29,576 nt of DNA. Origin: Gallionellaceae bacterium (GTDB lineage Bacteria > Pseudomonadota > Gammaproteobacteria > Burkholderiales > Gallionellaceae). The notes under the pieces were generated by a model that had not been told where the DNA came from, made no database searches, and worked only from the letters and a program-made list of their open reading frames with translations. This document shows positions 18,164-26,387 of the stretch, piece by piece (position 1 is the first letter of the stretch; the number at the start of each line of letters is the position of its first letter). The translations under genes and the position numbers were made by a program. Location of the stretch: the NCBI GenBank assembly GCA_003445795.1, contig DMCN01000002.1, positions 7,609 to 37,184 on the forward strand. The letters are read 5' to 3'.

Positions 18164-18970
18164 TCAGGCAGCGAAGACTTTTTCCAACTCCGCGCCCGGA
18201 ACATCCGCGCGCATGAACGCCTCGCCGACCAGAAAAGCATGCACATCGTGGTCGCGCATCAGCTTCACATCCGCCGCGGTGAATATCCCGCTCTCGGTGA
18301 CAACGATGCGATCCTGCCCCTTGTCCGACTCGGCGATGACGGACAGCAGATCGAGCGTGGTCTGCAATGTCACATCGAAGGTGCGCAGGTTACGGTTGTT
18401 GATGCCGATCAGCGGCGTTGCCAGTTGCAGCGCGACTTCCAGCTCCTTGGCATCGTGCACTTCCACCAGCACCGCCATGCCCAGCTTTTGCGCCAGCGCT
18501 TCCAGCGTCTTCATCTGGTTCAGCGTCAGTGCCGCCGCGATCAGCAGAATGGCGTCCGCCCCCATCGCGCGCGCCTGATAGACCTGATATTCATGCACCA
18601 TGAAATCCTTGCGCAGCACCGGCAGCCCGCATGCGGCACGCGCCTGTTGCAGGTATTCGGCACTGCCCTGGAAGAACTGCTCGTCGGTCAGCACCGACAG
18701 ACAGGCCGCGCCGTGCTGGGCATAACTGGCGGCAATCTCGGCAGGACGGAAATCGGCACGGATGACCCCTTTGCTCGGGCTGGCTTTCTTGATCTCGGCG
18801 ATCACCGCGGGCTGACCTGCCGCGATCTTGCCGCGGATGGCGCCGACAAAATCGCGTGGCGCTGCGGCCTGCTCCGCATCGTGGCGGATGGCCGGCAAAG
18901 GCCGGACCGAGATGGCAGCAGCGATTTCCTGATTCTTGACGGCGAGTATCTTGTTGAGGATGTCGGACAT
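18164..18970 (-). CDS. trpC: Indole-3-glycerol phosphate synthase
   Basis: This 268-residue cytoplasmic TIM-barrel enzyme of tryptophan synthesis forms indole-glycerol phosphate from CdRP. Landmarks are IAEIKKASPSKG (catalytic lysine loop), LSVLTDEQFFQGS, PVLRKDFMVHEYQVYQAR, GADAILLI, LVEVHD, IGINNRNLRTF, VTESGI and AFLVGEAFM. Length fits the family (about 255-270). The start MSDILNKI was chosen over an ATG at 19006, because the latter lies on the predicted promoter -10 element. It is not next to trpG or trpD in this window: the next gene upstream is divergent. It instead heads a unit with the DUF294 protein and exonuclease, so expression of these may follow trpC. Confidence 0.94.
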   Translation of the reverse strand: MSDILNKILAVKNQEIAAAISVRPLPAIRHDAEQAAAPRDFVGAIRGKIAAGQPAVIAEIKKASPSKGVIRADFRPAEIAASYAQHGAACLSVLTDEQFFQGSAEYLQQARAACGLPVLRKDFMVHEYQVYQARAMGADAILLIAAALTLNQMKTLEALAQKLGMAVLVEVHDAKELEVALQLATPLIGINNRNLRTFDVTLQTTLDLLSVIAESDKGQDRIVVTESGIFTAADVKLMRDHDVHAFLVGEAFMRADVPGAELEKVFAA

Positions 18971-18996
18971 ATCGCTAGCTGGAGTTTTATACGAAT

Positions 18997-19005
18997 ATTC
19001 TAGCA
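18997..19005 (-). promoter_or_regulatory. Extended -10 element of the trpC promoter
   Basis: Read on the minus strand this is TGCTAGAAT, an extended -10 (TG-N-TAGAAT). A start site about 7 bases further on would leave a 5' leader of about 20 bases before the trpC ATG at 18970. The same word occurs on the plus strand at 19024-19032, making a perfect 9-base inverted repeat. No clear -35 is visible. Confidence 0.55.
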
Positions 19006-19023
19006 TTAGCCATGATGCCTATT

Positions 19024-19032
19024 TGCTAGAAT
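19024..19032 (+). promoter_or_regulatory. Extended -10 element of the MHYT-GGDEF-EAL gene promoter
   Basis: TGCTAGAAT on the plus strand, an extended -10, would start transcription near 19039, giving a leader of about 28 bases before the ATG at 19067. It mirrors the trpC element 18 bases away, so the two divergent promoters overlap and could compete or be bound by one dimeric factor. Confidence 0.55.
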
Positions 19033-19066
19033 GTTCGCGACCCACACCTCTCGGCGGTACCTCTAG

Positions 19067-21940
19067 ATGGATGCACTCCAGTTCCTGCCGTCCCCTCCCG
19101 AAATGAGTCTGCTCTATGAAGGCTCTTACGACTCCGCTTGGGTCGTCGTCTCGGTTCTGCTGGCCATCCTGGCGTCCTACGCAGCGCTGCGCGCTTCACA
19201 ACAAGTGACATTGCTGCGCGACCCGCGCACCAAATGGACATGGTCGCTGATCAGTGCGCTGACCATGGGCGTCGGCATCTGGGCCATGCACTTCATCGGC
19301 ATGCTGGCATTCGAACTGCCCTGCGGCGTGAACTACGACCCGTTGGTCACGCTGATCTCCATGGTGCCCGGCATCCTCGCCAGCGGTATCGCCCTGGGCG
19401 TGGTCTGGCACCATGGCGAGCGGCACATCCCGCCTTTCACGGGCAGCGTGTTGCTCGGTGCCGGCATCGGCACCATGCATTACACCGGCATGGCCGCGAT
19501 GCAGTTGAGCGGCTTCGTGCGCTACGACCCGAAGTTGTTCGCGCTCTCCATCATCGTGGCTGTCGCACTCTCGCACCTTGCGCTGCACGTCAAGGAACGG
19601 CTGGCCAGCAACACCCGCCGTTCGACTGCCGTGGTCGCGCTCATCATGGGCAGCGCCATCTCTGGGATGCACTACACCGCCATGGCCGCCGCCTACTTCG
19701 TGCGCGGCAACGTGACGGACCTGCCGCCCTCGGCCTTCTCCACCCAGACCCTGTCTGTCCTGATCGCAGTGACCACTGTATTCCTGGCTCTGTCCGCCCT
19801 CGCCCTGGCGAGTCTGTCGCGCACCCGCGAGATGACGCGGCAACTGCGCGAGAGCGAGGAGCGCTGGAAATTCGCGCTCGAAGGTGCCGGAGACGGCGTA
19901 TGGGACTGGAACCCGCAGACCGACGAGGCACTGTTCTCCAGACGCTGGAAAGAGATGCTGGGATATGCCGAGGATGAATTCCCGAGCAATGGAGCCGCCT
20001 GGATCGAGCACCTGCACCCTGCGGACCGCGACCGGGTGATCTCTTCCGTTCAGGACTACCTTGCAGGAATGACCCCGTTGTATGTGGTCGAATTCCGCAT
20101 GCGCTGCAAGGACGGTTCCTGGAAATGGATACTCGCCCGCGGCATGCTGGTCAGCAGGGATGCCGAGGGCAGACCGCTGCGCCTGCTGGGCACCCATGCC
20201 GACATCAGCGAGCGCAAACAGACGGAGAATGCCATGCGCCTGCATGCCAGCGTGTTCGACAGCGCCTGGGAAGGCATCGTCATCACCGATGCCGAAGGCA
20301 ACATCGTCTCGGTCAACGCCACCTTCACGGAAGTGACCGGCTATACGGCTGACGAGCTGATCGGCAAGAACCCGCGCCTGCTCAGGTCGGACCGGCAGGA
20401 TGCCGATTTCTACCGCAAGATGTGGGAAAGCATACGGACCGACCAACATTGGCGCGGCGAGATATGGAATCGCAAGAAGAGCGGGGAGCTCTATGCGGAG
20501 ATCCTCTCCATCAGCGCAGTGCGAAACCAGCTGGGCGAACTGACCAACTACATCGGCACATTCTCGGATATCACTGCCCTCAAGAACACGCAGTCCCATC
20601 TCGAGCGCCTCGCCAATTTCGATACGCTTACCCGTCTCCCCAACCGCCGGCTGTTCCAGGACAGACTTGAGCAGGAGATGAAGAAAACGCTTCGCAACCA
20701 GAGCCGTGCCGCACTGATCCTGCTCGACCTCGACAACTTCAAGGAAGTGAACGACACACTGGGCCATGACAAAGGAGACTTGCTGCTGGTCGAGGCCGCC
20801 CAGCGCATCCAGACTTGCGTGCGCGAGTCCGACACCGTGGCTCGCCTGGGCGGAGACGAGTTCGCCATCGTGCTGCCGCAGATCGAAAGCACGGGCAATG
20901 CGGAGCGCATCGCCCTTCAGGTCATCGAGCACCTGGCACTGCCGTTCCAGCTTGGCGCCGAGCAGACCTATATCTCGGCCAGCATCGGCATCACCTTCTA
21001 TCCGGACGATGCGGACTCTTCCGAGACACTGCTAAAGAACGCCGACCAGGCGATGTACCAGTCCAAGAGCCGGGGCAAGAACCAGGCCAGCTATTTCACG
21101 GCAGCACTGCAGGAGATGGCCCAGAAACGCATGCGCCTGCTCAACGACCTGCGCAACGCCACATCACAGCAGCAGCTTCGCGTGTATTACCAACCCATCG
21201 TGGAGCTTGCCAGCAACCGCATCCGCAAGGCAGAGGCCCTGGCGCGCTGGGAACACCCGGTGCGCGGGATGATCAGCCCGGCGGAATTCATCCCGCTTGC
21301 AGAAGAGACCGGACTGATCGACGAGATCGGCGACTGGGTATATCGGCAGGCACTTCATCAAGTCACCGAGTGGCGCGCATCACGAGACCCCGATTTCCAG
21401 ATCAGCGTGAACCGTTCTCCCGTTCAGTTCCGCAAGACTGCGAACCCGGTGACCCACTGGAGCAATGAGCTCCGGCAACAGGCGCTCACCGGGCAATGTG
21501 TCGTGTTCGAGATCACCGAAGGGCTACTGCTGAACGCAGAGCAGGAGATACAGGAGGAACTGCTCAACATGCGAACGGCCGGCATCCAGGTAGCTCTGGA
21601 CGATTTCGGCACCGGATATTCATCGCTTGCCTACCTCAAGCGCTTCGACATCGACTATCTGAAGATCGACCAGGCCTTCGTATGCAACATGGAAACCAGC
21701 CCGGATGACCAGGCATTGATCGAAGCCATCATCGTCATGGCACACAAGCTCGGCCTGCAGGTCATTGCCGAAGGCGTGGAGACCACGCGCCAGAAGGAGA
21801 TGCTATTGCAGGCCGGTTGCGACTACGCGCAAGGCTATCTCTTTTCCAGACCGCTCCCTGCCGACGAATTCGAAAGCCTGCTGACGACCCTCGAATCCCA
21901 CGAAAATCACCGCTTCCCCGAACTTGCCGCAAGGGACTGA
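19067..21940 (+). CDS. MHYT-PAS-PAS-GGDEF-EAL cyclic-di-GMP enzyme
   Basis: This 957-residue inner-membrane protein begins with a seven-helix MHYT sensor (about 20-250) holding three MHxxxM motifs at 74-79, 137-142 and 201-206, thought to bind metal and perhaps sense oxygen, CO or NO. Two PAS domains follow (about 262-383 and 390-505). The GGDEF domain (about 515-675) is intact: GGDEF at 595-599, with a product-inhibition I-site RESD (586-589) five residues before it. The EAL domain (about 690-940) has EALARW (723-728), VNRSP, EITEG, DDFGTGYSS and EGVET, so key metal-binding residues are present. Both synthesis and breakdown of c-di-GMP are possible; net activity cannot be read from sequence. 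The ATG at 19067 has only a weak ribosome site; a later ATG at 19103 is not better. It is divergent from trpC. Confidence 0.95.
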   Translation: MDALQFLPSPPEMSLLYEGSYDSAWVVVSVLLAILASYAALRASQQVTLLRDPRTKWTWSLISALTMGVGIWAMHFIGMLAFELPCGVNYDPLVTLISMVPGILASGIALGVVWHHGERHIPPFTGSVLLGAGIGTMHYTGMAAMQLSGFVRYDPKLFALSIIVAVALSHLALHVKERLASNTRRSTAVVALIMGSAISGMHYTAMAAAYFVRGNVTDLPPSAFSTQTLSVLIAVTTVFLALSALALASLSRTREMTRQLRESEERWKFALEGAGDGVWDWNPQTDEALFSRRWKEMLGYAEDEFPSNGAAWIEHLHPADRDRVISSVQDYLAGMTPLYVVEFRMRCKDGSWKWILARGMLVSRDAEGRPLRLLGTHADISERKQTENAMRLHASVFDSAWEGIVITDAEGNIVSVNATFTEVTGYTADELIGKNPRLLRSDRQDADFYRKMWESIRTDQHWRGEIWNRKKSGELYAEILSISAVRNQLGELTNYIGTFSDITALKNTQSHLERLANFDTLTRLPNRRLFQDRLEQEMKKTLRNQSRAALILLDLDNFKEVNDTLGHDKGDLLLVEAAQRIQTCVRESDTVARLGGDEFAIVLPQIESTGNAERIALQVIEHLALPFQLGAEQTYISASIGITFYPDDADSSETLLKNADQAMYQSKSRGKNQASYFTAALQEMAQKRMRLLNDLRNATSQQQLRVYYQPIVELASNRIRKAEALARWEHPVRGMISPAEFIPLAEETGLIDEIGDWVYRQALHQVTEWRASRDPDFQISVNRSPVQFRKTANPVTHWSNELRQQALTGQCVVFEITEGLLLNAEQEIQEELLNMRTAGIQVALDDFGTGYSSLAYLKRFDIDYLKIDQAFVCNMETSPDDQALIEAIIVMAHKLGLQVIAEGVETTRQKEMLLQAGCDYAQGYLFSRPLPADEFESLLTTLESHENHRFPELAARD

Positions 21941-21964
21941 GCCTCGCACCCGTCATCTCGCCGC

Positions 21965-21992
21965 ATTGGATGTCCTTCCAATCAGGTAAAAT
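21965..21992 (+). promoter_or_regulatory. Possible proA promoter with a small inverted repeat
   Basis: TAAAAT (21987-21992) resembles a -10 box and TTGGAT (21966-21971) a -35, but the spacer is only 15 bases. The -35 overlaps an inverted repeat ATTGGA/TCCAAT (21965-21970 and 21977-21982). The element lies about 30 bases before the proA ATG. Confidence 0.35.
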
Positions 21993-22021
21993 GACCGTCT
22001 GGGAAATCGAACACACGTGAC

Positions 22022-23281
22022 ATGAACGATATCAGACATTACATGCAAACCGTCGGGCAAGCCGCCCGCACCGCTTCGCGCCTGATGGCGATGGCCGACA
22101 CCAACGCCAAGAACCACGCGCTGGAGAACATCGCCACGGCCATCCTGCTCGCCAGCAGCAAGCTGATCGCCGAGAACGCCAAGGATGTCGCCGCCGCGAA
22201 GAGTAACGGCCTTGACGCAGCCTCCATCGACCGACTCACCCTCACCGAGAAGACCATCAAGGGCATGGCCGAAGGCCTGCGCCAGATCGCCGCTCTACCC
22301 GACCCCATCGGCGAGATCAGCGACATGAAATTCCGTCCTTCCGGCATCCAGGTCGGCAAGATGCGCGTGCCGCTGGGCGTCATCGGCATTATCTACGAAT
22401 CGCGCCCGAACGTGACGGCGGATGCCGCAGGCCTGTGCCTGAAATCCGGCAACGCCTGCATCCTGCGCGGCGGTTCCGAAGCCATCCATTCCAACCAGGC
22501 CATCGCGGCCTGTGTGCATCAGGGCCTGCGCGAAGCGGGTTTGCCGGAGACGGCAGTGCAGGTGGTGAACACCACCGACCGCGCCGCCGTGGGCGAGCTC
22601 ATCACCATGAAAGAGTATGTGGACGTGATCGTGCCGCGCGGCGGCAAGAGCCTGATCGCGCGCATCTCGGAAGAAGCCAAGGTGCCGGTGATCAAACATC
22701 TGGACGGCATCTGCCATGTGTATATCGACGACGAGGCCGACCTGCACAAGGCCGTGCGCATCGCCGACAATGCCAAGACCCACCGCTACGGTGTGTGCAA
22801 TGCGATGGAGACCCTGCTGGTGAATGCCGGCGTGGCGGCGAAAGTCCTGCCCGAGCTGTGCAAGATCTACCTCGACAAGGGTGTAGAACTGCGCGGCGAC
22901 GATGCCGCGCGCAAACTGGTTTCGCAGATGAAGGCCGCAACCGAAGAAGACTGGCGCACCGAATATCTCGCGCCTATCCTGAGCGTGCGCGTGGTGGCGA
23001 ATCTGGACGAGGCCATCAACCACATCAACACCTACAGCTCGCAGCACACCGACAGCATCGTCACCGAGAACTACAGCAAGGCGATGCGCTTCCTGCGCGA
23101 GGTGGATTCGGCCAGCGTGATGGTGAATGCCTCAACGCGCTTCGCCGACGGTTTCGAATACGGCCTGGGCGCGGAGATCGGCATCTCCACCGACAAGATC
23201 CACGCGCGCGGCCCCGTCGGTCTGGAAGGGCTGACGTCGCAAAAGTACATCGTGCTCGGCAACGGGCAGATCAGAGTATGA
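22022..23281 (+). CDS. proA: Glutamate-5-semialdehyde dehydrogenase (gamma-glutamyl phosphate reductase)
   Basis: This 419-residue cytoplasmic NADPH-dependent enzyme of proline synthesis reduces gamma-glutamyl phosphate. Landmarks are VPLGVIGIIYESRPNVTADAAGLCLKSGNACILRGG, VDVIVPRGGKSLI, the catalytic cysteine C259 in YGVCNAMETLLV, DWRTEYLAPILSV and GLGAEIGISTDKIHARGPVGLEGL. Length equals the usual 415-420. The ATG follows an 81-base gap after the c-di-GMP gene, with a possible own promoter and no strong ribosome site. lpdA starts 25 bases downstream. No proB is in the window. Proline is also an osmoprotectant, but nothing here ties it to the trehalose genes. Confidence 0.96.
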   Translation: MNDIRHYMQTVGQAARTASRLMAMADTNAKNHALENIATAILLASSKLIAENAKDVAAAKSNGLDAASIDRLTLTEKTIKGMAEGLRQIAALPDPIGEISDMKFRPSGIQVGKMRVPLGVIGIIYESRPNVTADAAGLCLKSGNACILRGGSEAIHSNQAIAACVHQGLREAGLPETAVQVVNTTDRAAVGELITMKEYVDVIVPRGGKSLIARISEEAKVPVIKHLDGICHVYIDDEADLHKAVRIADNAKTHRYGVCNAMETLLVNAGVAAKVLPELCKIYLDKGVELRGDDAARKLVSQMKAATEEDWRTEYLAPILSVRVVANLDEAINHINTYSSQHTDSIVTENYSKAMRFLREVDSASVMVNASTRFADGFEYGLGAEIGISTDKIHARGPVGLEGLTSQKYIVLGNGQIRV

Positions 23282-23306
23282 ACAATAAATATAACGAGGA
23301 GCCAGC

Positions 23307-25070
23307 ATGAGCCAAACCATAGAGATCAAAGTACCGGACATCGGCGGATTCAAGGGAGTCGCCGTGATCGAGATCGCCGTCAAGGCGGGCGACAAGGTCG
23401 AGAAGGAGCAGGCGCTCATCTCGCTGGAGACCGACAAGGCGACCATGGAAGTTCCCTCGCCCGTTGCCGGCGTGGTGAAGGAGATGAAGGTGAAGGTCGG
23501 CGACAAGATCAGCGAAGGCTCGGTGATCCTGCTGCTGGAAAGCAGCGCCGCTGCACCCGCTCCGGTCAAGGTCGCTCCTGCCCCGCAAGCCGCCGCTCCT
23601 GCTGCAGCAACGCAAGTCGTACCCACTCCCGCAGCCAAAGTCGCCCAGGGTGACTTCCATGCCGAAGTGGTCGTGCTCGGCGCAGGCCCCGGCGGATATA
23701 CCGCAGCATTCCGGGCCGCCGACCTCGGCAAACAGGTCATCCTGATCGAGAAGGAAAACGCACTCGGCGGCGTCTGCCTCAATGTCGGCTGCATCCCATC
23801 CAAGGCACTGCTGCATGTGGCCAAGGTCATCAATGAGGCGGAAGAGGTTTCGCATCACGGCGTGACTTTCGCCAAACCCAAGATCGACATCGATGCCATC
23901 CGCACCTGGAAGGATAGCGTCATCGGCAAGCTCACCGGCGGCCTCGCCAGTCTGGCGAAGCAACGCAAGGTGCAGGTCGTGCGCGGCACCGCAAAATTCA
24001 CTTCGCCCAACTCTCTCTCCGTGCAGACCGCCGAAGGCGTGAAGACCGTCACCTTCGACAACGCCATCGTCGCGGCAGGCAGCAGCGTGGCACGCATCCC
24101 CGGCTTCCCCTACGACGACTCGCGCATCATCGACTCCACCGGCGCGCTGGCGCTGAAAGACGTGCCGAAACGCATGCTGGTCATCGGCGGCGGCATCATC
24201 GGACTGGAGATGGCAACGGTGTACAACGCATTGGGCAGCAAAATCAGCGTGGTCGAACTGATGGACCAGATCATGCCCGGCGCCGACAAGGACATGGTGA
24301 AGCCGCTGCACACACGCATCGCCAAACGTTACGAAGCCATCATGCTGAAGACCAAGGTCACCAAGATCGAGGCAACCAAGGCCGGGCTCAAGGTCACCTT
24401 CGAAGGCGAGCAGGCCCCAGCCGAAGCGCAGGTCTACGACAAGGTGCTGATGGCCGTGGGCCGCCGCCCGAACGGACGCGAGATCGCTGCCGAAGCCGCC
24501 GGGCTCATCGTCAACGAGCGCGGCTTCATCCCGGTCGACAAACAGATGCGCACCAACGTGCCGCACATCTTCGCCATCGGCGACATCGTGGGCGACCCGA
24601 TGCTGGCACACAAGGCGGTGCATGAAGGCAAGGTTGCGGCGGAGAACATCGCCGGACACAAGGCCTTCTTCGAACCGCTGACCATTCCTTCGGTCGCGTA
24701 CACCGATCCCGAGATCGCATGGATGGGTCTGACCGAGACCCAGGCCAAAGCGCAGGGTGTCGAGTACGAGAAGGCCTCCTTCCCGTGGGCTGCCTCCGGC
24801 CGTGCCTTGTCCATCGCACGCGAAGAAGGTGCGACCAAAGTGCTGCTTGATCCTTCGACCCGACGCATCCTCGGCATGGGCATTGTCGGCGTGAACGCGG
24901 GCGAGCTGATCGCCGAAGGCGTGCTGGCGCTGGAGATGGGCGCGGACATGGAAGACATCGGTCTTACCATCCACCCGCACCCGACGCTGTCGGAGACGCT
25001 GTGCTTCGCTGCCGAAATGGCGGAAGGCACCATCACCGACATCATGGCGCCCAAGAAGAAAACCCACTAA
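23307..25070 (+). CDS. lpdA: Dihydrolipoyl dehydrogenase with N-terminal lipoyl domain
   Basis: This 587-residue cytoplasmic flavoenzyme is the E3 of 2-oxoacid dehydrogenase complexes. Residues 1-80 form a lipoyl domain with the lipoylated lysine K44 in ETDKATMEV. An Ala/Pro linker (81-115) precedes the E3 body: FAD motif VLGAGPGGYTA (123-133), redox pair C157/C162 in GVCLNVGCIPSKALLH, NAD motif VIGGGIIGLEMA, FAIGDIVGDPMLAHKA, and the HPHPTLSE active base with H558 and E563. The fused lipoyl domain is typical of betaproteobacterial and neisserial LpdA. aceE/aceF do not adjoin it; its neighbours are proA and a DUF4197 gene. The GAGGAG ribosome site lies 6 bases before the ATG. It could serve the pyruvate or another complex encoded elsewhere. 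Confidence 0.96.
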   Translation: MSQTIEIKVPDIGGFKGVAVIEIAVKAGDKVEKEQALISLETDKATMEVPSPVAGVVKEMKVKVGDKISEGSVILLLESSAAAPAPVKVAPAPQAAAPAAATQVVPTPAAKVAQGDFHAEVVVLGAGPGGYTAAFRAADLGKQVILIEKENALGGVCLNVGCIPSKALLHVAKVINEAEEVSHHGVTFAKPKIDIDAIRTWKDSVIGKLTGGLASLAKQRKVQVVRGTAKFTSPNSLSVQTAEGVKTVTFDNAIVAAGSSVARIPGFPYDDSRIIDSTGALALKDVPKRMLVIGGGIIGLEMATVYNALGSKISVVELMDQIMPGADKDMVKPLHTRIAKRYEAIMLKTKVTKIEATKAGLKVTFEGEQAPAEAQVYDKVLMAVGRRPNGREIAAEAAGLIVNERGFIPVDKQMRTNVPHIFAIGDIVGDPMLAHKAVHEGKVAAENIAGHKAFFEPLTIPSVAYTDPEIAWMGLTETQAKAQGVEYEKASFPWAASGRALSIAREEGATKVLLDPSTRRILGMGIVGVNAGELIAEGVLALEMGADMEDIGLTIHPHPTLSETLCFAAEMAEGTITDIMAPKKKTH

Positions 25071-25072
25071 TA

Positions 25073-25834
25073 ATGAGACGCCCCGCCCTGCTGATCGGCA
25101 TGTTCGCGCTGAGCATGTCGGCCAGCGCGCTGAATCTGAACGACCTGAAGGCCAAAGTGGACGAGTTGAAGCAGTCCAACTCCGGCTCGTCCCCGTCGCA
25201 AGCCACAGACCTCGACCGCTTCTCGCCGCAGGAACAGGCAGATAGCCTGAAGCAGGCGCTCACCCAGGGCGCCGAAAGCGCGGTGAAGGAACTCGCCCGC
25301 GTCGACGGCTACCTCGGTAATCCCAAAGTGCGCATCCCCATGCCCGACAACCTGCGCAAGGTGGACAACGCGCTGCGCCGGATCGGCTTGGGCAAGTACG
25401 CCGACGAACTCGTCACCTCGATGAACCGCGCCGCCGAAGCCGCAGTGCCGGAGGCCAAGGCGCTGCTGATCGCCGCGGTGAAAAGCATGACCGTGACCGA
25501 TGCGAAGAACATCCTGCTTGGCCCGGACGATGCCGCCACGCAATTCTTCCGCCGCAACACCGAAGCCGCGCTTTCCGTCAAATTCAAACCCATCGTCAAT
25601 CAATCCATGAAAAAGGTCAGCCTCGCCCAAGCCTACGACCGCTTCGCGGGCAAGGGAGTGAGACTCGGCCTGGTCAAGGAGCAGGATGCGCATCTCGACG
25701 ACTACATCACGCGCAAGGCACTGGACGGCCTATACCTGATGATGGCCGAACAGGAGAAAGCCATCCGCGCCAACCCGCTACAGGCCACGACCGACCTGGC
25801 GAAGCGGGTCTTCGCTGCCATCCGCGGGCAGTGA
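25073..25834 (+). CDS. DUF4197 domain protein, exported
   Basis: This 253-residue protein starts with a signal peptide-like segment (MRRPALLIGMFALSMSASA, probable cleavage after ASA), so it is likely periplasmic or lipid-free exported. The rest is helical: GAESAVKELARVDGYLGNPKVRIPMP, SMNRAAEAAVPEAKALLIAAVKSMT, DAKNILLGPDDAATQFFRRNT, the DUF4197 pattern. The biochemical role of this family is unknown. The ATG is 2 bases after the lpdA stop (TAATAATG), so it depends on lpdA translation, with no strong ribosome site of its own. A longer in-frame start lies inside lpdA and would bury the signal peptide, so it was rejected. Confidence 0.85.
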   Translation: MRRPALLIGMFALSMSASALNLNDLKAKVDELKQSNSGSSPSQATDLDRFSPQEQADSLKQALTQGAESAVKELARVDGYLGNPKVRIPMPDNLRKVDNALRRIGLGKYADELVTSMNRAAEAAVPEAKALLIAAVKSMTVTDAKNILLGPDDAATQFFRRNTEAALSVKFKPIVNQSMKKVSLAQAYDRFAGKGVRLGLVKEQDAHLDDYITRKALDGLYLMMAEQEKAIRANPLQATTDLAKRVFAAIRGQ

Positions 25835-25840
25835 TTCGCC

Positions 25841-26332
25841 ATGGGGGAGACCGCCAGCCTCACCTCACTCTTCATCAGCAGCTTCCTCGGTGCGACGCTG
25901 CTGCCGGGCGGCTCGGAAGCCGTGCTGTTCGCCTTGCTCAAGGCCTATCCCGAATCGTTCTGGCCCGCTCTGCTGCTCGCCTCACTGGGCAACACGCTGG
26001 GTGGTATGGTCACTTTTGGAATGGGCTGGTTGTTGCCGCAGACGCAGCAACTCAAGCATGTGGAGAAAGTGCAGCTTCGACACGGTGGTGCGGAGCACTC
26101 CGGTGCGGGAGAAACTGCATCGCACCCTCTAACCCAAACTACCCGCTTTGAGCGAAATGTATTGAGGGTGCGGCGCTGGGGAGCGCCTTCCCTGCTGCTC
26201 GCCTGGACCCCGCTCATCGGCGACGGATTGTGTCTGGCGGCGGGCTGGTTGCGGCTCAACCCCTTTGCTGCACTGGGTTTCATGGCGGTCGGCAAGTTCG
26301 CCCGCTATGCCCTTGTCGCCATAAGCGCCTGA
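25841..26332 (+). CDS. YqaA-like membrane protein with a polar insert
   Basis: This 163-residue inner-membrane protein of the YqaA group (distantly DedA/SNARE-associated-like) has FLGATLLPGGSEAVLFALL (15-33), LGNTLGGMVTF (49-59), and VRRWGAPSLLLAWTPLIGDGLCLAAGWLRL (110-139), all typical. Between WLLPQ and VRRWG it carries about 27 extra polar residues (about 78-105, LRHGGAEHSGAGETASHP) not expected from E. coli YqaA (142 residues). The insert is in frame, so the protein may still function. It starts 6 bases after the DUF4197 stop, the last gene of the proA-lpdA-DUF4197 run. Its role is unknown; DedA relatives maintain membrane lipid or proton balance. Confidence 0.82.
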   Translation: MGETASLTSLFISSFLGATLLPGGSEAVLFALLKAYPESFWPALLLASLGNTLGGMVTFGMGWLLPQTQQLKHVEKVQLRHGGAEHSGAGETASHPLTQTTRFERNVLRVRRWGAPSLLLAWTPLIGDGLCLAAGWLRLNPFAALGFMAVGKFARYALVAISA

Positions 26333-26341
26333 TTATTTAAG

Positions 26342-26358
26342 CTCAGACTGTTCTCAGA
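26342..26358. repeat. CTCAGA-N5-CTCAGA direct repeat
   Basis: CTCAGA occurs at 26342-26347 and 26353-26358, an 11-base period, in the 55-base gap upstream of the nuclease/phosphatase-fold gene at 26388. The geometry suits a regulator contacting one face of the helix; no other support. Confidence 0.25.
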
Positions 26359-26387
26359 TGACAAACTCAATGGCATCATAGCCCCCC

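Noticed and set aside
19196..20932. A 578-codon open frame on the minus strand inside the MHYT-GGDEF-EAL gene
   Set aside because: It is antisense to intact MHYT, PAS and GGDEF motifs and has no recognisable domain.
23271..25067. A 598-codon open frame on the minus strand opposite lpdA
   Set aside because: It mirrors lpdA codon by codon; the His/Asp/Gly-rich translation has no domain signature.
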